Source: Amorphochlora amoebiformis (lineage: Eukaryota > Cercozoa > Chlorarachniophyceae). From it: a stretch of 64,000 nucleotides of DNA. Both the position numbers and the translations under genes were made by a program. The stretch spans positions 370,143-434,142 of the forward strand of contig BAAHQB010000161.1 in NCBI GenBank assembly GCA_054601695.1, read 5' to 3'. This document shows, in pieces, positions 30,937 through 64,000 of the stretch. Each line of letters opens with the position of its first letter. Position 1 is the stretch's first letter. The notes beneath the pieces were generated by a model. The model had not been told where the DNA came from and ran no database searches. It saw nothing but the letters and a program-made list of their open reading frames with translations.

Positions 30937-31515
30937 CATGTGGCGAAATCGTCACGCACTGACACATCGAGGCATGATCTAGATGAAGATAAAGACAATG
31001 CAGGCACTGAAGTTATAGTTACATGTACATTGTACTATGATACGATCACTTGCACATTTCAAGCCTGTATGTGTAGGGGTCTAGTTGGTACTAATATTGG
31101 TTATGGTGCTGCGATGTATATACTCAAATGTAGAAAGTCTAGAACTTATTGTACGTCTGTGTCGACAGTATTAAAAAAAAAATCAGGAGCAGTACTACAT
31201 CCTAGTACATCATTGTCGAGACAGCTGTAATTTTATTCATGTTTTAATATTATATATCTAGTAAGGTAGTAAAGATCACATGATCATAGTCTTGTGTCTA
31301 ATGAGAAAACCATGCTCGTTACATCCCATATGTATTCTAAATGATTGACTAGATTAAGATTTACTCAAGTTATTCTCTAGATTCTGCATATGCATAATGT
31401 AGACGATTATCACTTACTGAAATGAAAACTTTTACTAGGCTTAGTCTACTAAGTCGCAGACATGAGCAGAGAGTGATTATTTTGTGATTTGAGTGCCAGC
31501 AACAGCCAATAATAT

Positions 31516-31618
31516 GGTAAGTCAACTGTAACAGATTACTGGTGCTATGCTCATTCATTGTAACAGGTTACTTGCTATGTTCATCCACGTGTAACACGTT
31601 GCTTCACACTGCTCACTC
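31516..31618 (+). repeat. three degenerate ~31-34-base direct repeats
   Basis: Units start at CTGTAACAGATTAC, TTGTAACAGGTTAC and GTGTAACACGTTGC, each followed by TGCTATG/CACTGC and a TTCATCCA/CTCATTCA-like end. GTAACAGGTTAC is itself a palindrome. The block recurs at about 55204-55307 in the B-C spacer. Confidence 0.6.
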
Positions 31619-31645
31619 ATTCGATTACTTCCCACGAAGGTAAAC

Positions 31646-31743
<98 letters not shown>

Positions 31744-31871
31744 CATATATATATATATAAATATATATATATATATGTATGATATATGTATATGTATAAA
31801 TTTAAATATGCATATGTAACAGTATATATATATATATATATATATATTTACATACACATATATATACATAT

Positions 31872-31922
<51 letters not shown>

Positions 31923-31970
31923 CATAGATAGATTACAACACAATGTATATATAAGTTTACATAGTTTATC

Positions 31971-32034
<64 letters not shown>

Positions 32035-32038
32035 TTTT

Positions 32039-32173
<135 letters not shown>

Positions 32174-32178
32174 TATTC

Positions 32179-32209
<31 letters not shown>

Positions 32210-32249
32210 ATACATATATATTTTATATATATTCATATATATATATATG

Positions 32250-32291
<42 letters not shown>

Positions 32292-32348
32292 AAACCATAA
32301 TACATACTATATTTGAGTACTAGTGCCAGACTTAAAACAAGTGCTAGG

Positions 32349-32549
32349 GACAACATGATGTATATGAAGGTGAAAACAAATAGATTTAAAACATACACAC
32401 ATATGTACACGCATATAAATATATATATATATATATATATACGTACATATATATATATATATATATATTATATATGTGTGTATATATGTGTTTGTATGTG
32501 TGTATGTTTTAAATCTATTTGTTTTCACCTTCATATACATCATGTTGTC
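32349..32549. repeat. 55-base perfect inverted repeat with TA-rich loop
   Basis: Left arm 32349-32403 begins GACAACATGATGTATATGAA; right arm 32495-32549 is its exact reverse complement; the loop is 91 bases of TA/CA/TG. The paralogous site in the B-C spacer keeps only the right arm (55907-55960). Confidence 0.9.
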
Positions 32550-32597
32550 GCAGCTTATCTTCACTAGAAGCTTGGTTTCTTATATATATGTAAATAT

Positions 32598-32632
<35 letters not shown>

Positions 32633-32671
32633 TATAATAATAATGTTGATAATAAGCACGTGAATATATAC

Positions 32672-32730
<59 letters not shown>

Positions 32731-32779
32731 CGTGATATGTATATATATGTATATATATATATGTTTATACTAGATATCG

Positions 32780-32813
<34 letters not shown>

Positions 32814-33692
32814 TAGTATCAATACATGTATACTGATGATACAATTGTTGCACCAATCAGGTAGTAATACAGTTTTCGTAGCATCGAGTAGATTTCCTTT
32901 CAATTGCATGTATGGGCGTATACAGCACTATGATGGCATTATAGGTTCATAATGACTCTAGCTAGCTCTAGACTATAAAGCCCGTGTTCATTATTACCAT
33001 CTACTAAATCGAGGAAATATGGGTGCCTACCTAATGTATATCGAAATATATAGAATATATACATATATATATAGATATATATATATATATGTATATGTAT
33101 ATATATACATATATACAATATATATATATATATAAATGTTATATACATACATACATATGTATGTATATGTAATATATATATATATATATATATGTTTGTG
33201 TATACATATATATGTATATGTATATTATGTATGTGTATTTTACGATATATATGTATAGGTATATATTATGTATGTATTTCTACACATTCTAGACGTACTA
33301 ATTACCTTACAATATATCATTATATATGTAATCAACAAAGTCAACGTTTTAAAGCATCGCGTATTTTCACGAAAAAGGTTATAACCGATCACACCATTTC
33401 CAACTGCATGCCTAGTTTTAAAACACTTTCATAGCATACTTCAGCGCACTCTAACCTAAAATAATCGAACACTCACCTTTCCCATGGTCGTTCCCCCTTT
33501 CTACCCCAAAATCAAGCGATCATCGCCACAAATACACCCCAGACCACCCCCCTCAAATATTTTTCTTTCAGAGTTACACACATACAACGTATACTCTACA
33601 TAAAGAATTTTTCTCGCTGCGAATAACCTTAAGACCTTGTGGGAGGCGAAGGCGGAGGCCGCTTGGGTGAGACCATTGGGTTTGGCGCGAAA

Positions 33693-33714
33693 TGTGACAC
33701 ACGGGTGTGTCACA
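33693..33714. promoter_or_regulatory. 22-base palindrome upstream of gene B
   Basis: TGTGACACAC-GG-GTGTGTCACA is a perfect 10-base-arm palindrome 279 bases before the gene B ATG, in unique sequence. The same palindrome lies the same distance upstream of gene C. A dimeric transcription-factor site is possible; this is inference from symmetry and position. Confidence 0.45.
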
Positions 33715-33992
33715 TCAACAAGGGAGGTAACTGTAGTAAGGCGGTTAAAGGTTATAAAATGACCTCTATTCCATTTTACAGATATCTATAATAGAATATC
33801 AAGATATCTAAACTAAATAACTGAAATATTAAAATCGCGGGAGAGTACGTAATGTGGATTCTAGGCAAAATGGCCTTAATAAAATTAATCGACCGGGAAT
33901 GCCGAAATTCCCCGGTACAAACGGGTTAAAAGTTCGAATGGACAAAGCCCCGCTTGGACGCGTTGATGGCCGGAGTTCGTAATCAGAAGGAT

Positions 33993-54400
<20,408 letters not shown>

Positions 54401-55320
54401 CATCATCTGCGACCTTGTAAAATTATCGCAGAGCCGATGATCTAGTCCTCAAGTTCGTCGGACGGCATATGAATGCAAACTAAAGCAATTTACTACGATC
54501 ATTACCGGATTTATTTTGTGAACTTGGCCGCAGTCGTAGTCACGATGTAATCTATCTAGAAGTGCTAAATATATATTTTTTATAAATATTATATATATAT
54601 ATATATATATATATGCATGTGGCGAAATCGTCACGCACTGACACATCGAGGCATGATCTAGATGAAGATAAAGACAATGCAGGCACTGAAGTTATAGTTA
54701 CATGTACATTGTACTATGATACGATCACTTGCACATTTCAAGCCTGTATGTGTAGGGGTCTAGTTGGTACTAATATTGGTTATGGTGCTGCGATGTATAT
54801 ACTCAAATGTAGAAAGTCTAGAACTTATTGTACGTCTGTGTCGACAGTATTAAAAAAAAAATCAGGAGCAGTACTACATCCTAGTACATCATTGTCGAGA
54901 CAGCTGTAATTTTATTCATGTTTTAATATTATATATCTAGTCAGGTAGTAAAAATCACATGATCATAGTCTTGTGTCTAATGAGAAAACCATGCTCGTTA
55001 CATCCCATATGTATTCTAAATGATTGACTAGATTAAGATTTACTCAAGTCATTCTCTAGATTCTGCATATGCATAATGTAGACGATTATCACTTACTGAA
55101 ATGAAAACTTTTACTAGGTTTAGTCTACTAAGTCGCAGACATAAGCAGAGAGTGATTATTTTGTGATTTGAGTGCCAGCAACAGCCAATAATATGGTAAG
55201 TCAACTGTAACAGGTTACTGGTGCTATGCTCATTCATTGTAACAGGTTACTTGCTATGTTCATCCACTTGTAACACGTTGCTTCACACTGCTCACTCATT
55301 CGATTACTTCACACGAAGGT

Positions 55321-55411
<91 letters not shown>

Positions 55412-55412
55412 C

Positions 55413-55453
<41 letters not shown>

Positions 55454-55580
55454 TAATTATATAATATATATATATATATATGTATATATGATAAAATATT
55501 TATAAATTTAAATATGCATATGTAACAGTGTAATATATATATGTGTATATATATATATTTACATATATTATATATTATTT

Positions 55581-55629
<49 letters not shown>

Positions 55630-55721
55630 TATATATATATATATATAATATATATATACTTAATATATATATATTAAATATTATACATACTAATTATTAG
55701 TATTATATTATATGTATATAT

Positions 55722-55753
<32 letters not shown>

Positions 55754-55776
55754 TTACATATATATAAGAAACCAAG

Positions 55777-55816
<40 letters not shown>

Positions 55817-55837
55817 GTACATGTATATATATATGTG

Positions 55838-55868
<31 letters not shown>

Positions 55869-55993
55869 GTATATATATATTATATATGTGTGTGTATGTG
55901 TGTTTGTATGTGTGTATGTTTTAAATCTATTTGTTTTCACCTTCATATACATCATGTTGTTGTCGCAGTTTATCTTCACTAGAAGTGTGGTTA

Positions 55994-56052
<59 letters not shown>

Positions 56053-56092
56053 TATAATAATAATGTTGATAATAAGCACGTGAATATATACT

Positions 56093-56150
<58 letters not shown>

Positions 56151-56474
56151 TATAGTCGTGATATGTATATATATGTATATATATATGTTTATACTAGATA
56201 TCGTTATATATATATATATATATATATATATCATAGTATCAATACATGTATACTGATGATACAATTTTTGCACCAATCAGGTAGTAATACAGTTTTCGTA
56301 GCATCGAGTAGATTTCCTTTCAATTGCATGTATGGGCGTATACAGCACTATGATGGCATTATAGGTTCATAACGACTCTAGCTAGCTCTAGACTATAAAG
56401 CCCGTGTTCATTATTACCATCTACTAAATCGAGGAAATATGGGTGCCTACCTAATGTATATCAAAATATATAGA

Positions 56475-56563
<89 letters not shown>

Positions 56564-57428
56564 TTATATGTATACATACATATGTATGTATATGTAATAT
56601 ATATATATATATATATATATATATCTATGTTTGTGTATACATATATATGTATATGTATATTATGTATGTGTATTTTACGATATATATGTATAGGTATATA
56701 TTATGTATGAATTTCTACACATTCTAGACGTACTAATTACCTTACAATATATCATTATATATGTAATCAACAAAGTCAACGTTTTAAAGCATCGCGTATT
56801 TTCACGAAAAAGGTTATAACCGATCACACCATTTCCAACTGCATGCCTAGTTTTAAAACACTTTCATAGCATACTTCAGCGCACTCTAACCTAAAATAAT
56901 CGAACACTCACCTTTCCCATGGTCGTTCCCCCTTTCTACCCCAAAATCAAGCGATCATCGCCACAAATACACCCCAGACCACCCCCCTCAAATATTTTTC
57001 TTTCAGAGTTACACACATACAACGTATACTCTACATAAAGAATTTTTCTCGCTGCGAATAACCTTAAGACCTTGTGGGAGGCGAAGGCGGAGGCCGCTTG
57101 GGTGAGACCATTGGGTTTGGCGCCGAAATGTGACACACGGGTGTGTCACATCAACAAGGGAGGTAACTGTAGTAAGGCGGTTAAAGGTTATAAAATGACC
57201 TCTATTCCATTTTACAGATATCTATAATAGAATATCAAGATATCTAAACTAAATAACTGAAATATTAAAATCGCGGGAGAGTACGTAATGTGGATTCTAG
57301 GCAAAATGGCCTTAATAAAATTAATCGACCGGGAATGCCGAAATTCCCCGGTACAAACGGGTTAAAAGTTCGAATGGACAAAGCCCCGCTTGGACGCGTT
57401 GATGGCCGGAGTTCGTAATCAGAAGGAT
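54401..57428. other. intergenic spacer B-C
   Basis: Paralogous to 30720-33992: the same 98-codon open frame (54613-54909), the triple repeat (55204-55307), an ATA/ATT microsatellite near 56026 and the unique upstream block (56720-57428). Differences are TA-array lengths and the missing left arm of the inverted repeat. No additional gene seen. Confidence 0.6.
57129..57150. promoter_or_regulatory. 22-base palindrome upstream of gene C
   Basis: Identical to 33693-33714 and 279 bases before the gene C ATG at 57429. One base just upstream differs (GGCGCCGAAATG against GGCGCGAAATG). Confidence 0.45.
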
Positions 57429-63844
<6,416 letters not shown>

Positions 63845-64000
63845 GTAGAAACGTGTATATTAATGATGTATTTATGTATGGAAGAAGTATAGATATATAT
63901 ATTTATGTATATATGCATATCAATATAATGATATGTACATATATGTGTGTGTATGTACAATGTCCCACCCCACCCCATGTGTACTCGAGATATATATACA

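Noticed and set aside
33501-33713. Minus-strand 70-codon open frame upstream of gene B, repeated upstream of gene C
   Set aside because: It lies in the upstream region of the gene, has no domain, and a one-base indel changes its start in the other copy.

Overview
The window is eukaryotic nuclear DNA. All three gene types are split by spliceosomal introns, and the long introns are filled with (TA)n, (TG)n and TATA/CATA microsatellite. Arrays of CCCTAA (the TTAGGG-type telomere unit) near the left edge lie inside introns of a gene, so I do not read that edge as a chromosome end. The organism cannot be named from this sequence. TTAGGG-type repeats, 72-base leucine-rich-repeat exons and the domain mix would suit a protist or alga (stramenopiles such as brown algae are known for 72-base LRR exons), but that is a guess. 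Almost every long open frame here is a translated microsatellite ([18 protein letters not shown]), so I built the gene models by matching splice sites and reading phase.

Layout. 184-5233 (+): the 3' part of a GT10-family alpha-1,3-fucosyltransferase gene; its first four visible introns consist largely of telomere-type repeats. 5234-8904: intergenic, with a CTAG/GTAC/GATC-rich island, TA arrays and a tandem duplication of about 0.4 kb. 8905-9967 (+): a compact gene of unknown function with introns of 45-113 bases. 9968-11330: intergenic with a second CTAG-rich island and a TATA box. 11331-30719 (+): gene A. 33993-54400 (+): gene B. 57429 to beyond the right edge (+): gene C.

Genes A, B and C are tandem paralogues of one large gene of about 40 exons. 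Gene B's 40 exons sum to 4098 bases, exactly 1366 codons. The protein has, in order: a KHA-like/ubiquitin-like N-terminal module, a P/Q/N/G-rich linker, a basic NLS-like patch, a C2HC zinc finger, several short exons, a conserved central region of about 240 residues, about 17 leucine-rich repeats (twelve on 72-base phase-2 exons), and an acidic tail. I see no signal peptide or membrane segment; an intracellular, possibly nuclear, LRR protein is the simplest reading. I know of no named family with this order of domains.

History visible in the sequence. A direct duplication of about 23.1 kb links 20.35-43.43 kb to 43.43-64.0 kb. Its breakpoint falls inside the gene, at the start of the LRR region, so gene B combines a 5' half nearly identical to gene C with an LRR half nearly identical to gene A. 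A smaller internal duplication made a new hybrid exon in B and C. Gene A carries a TA-rich insertion of about 280 bases inside what is one exon in B and C. tRNA-derived SINE-like elements lie in the introns. The gene family is therefore changing at the scales of LRR cassette, exon and whole gene.
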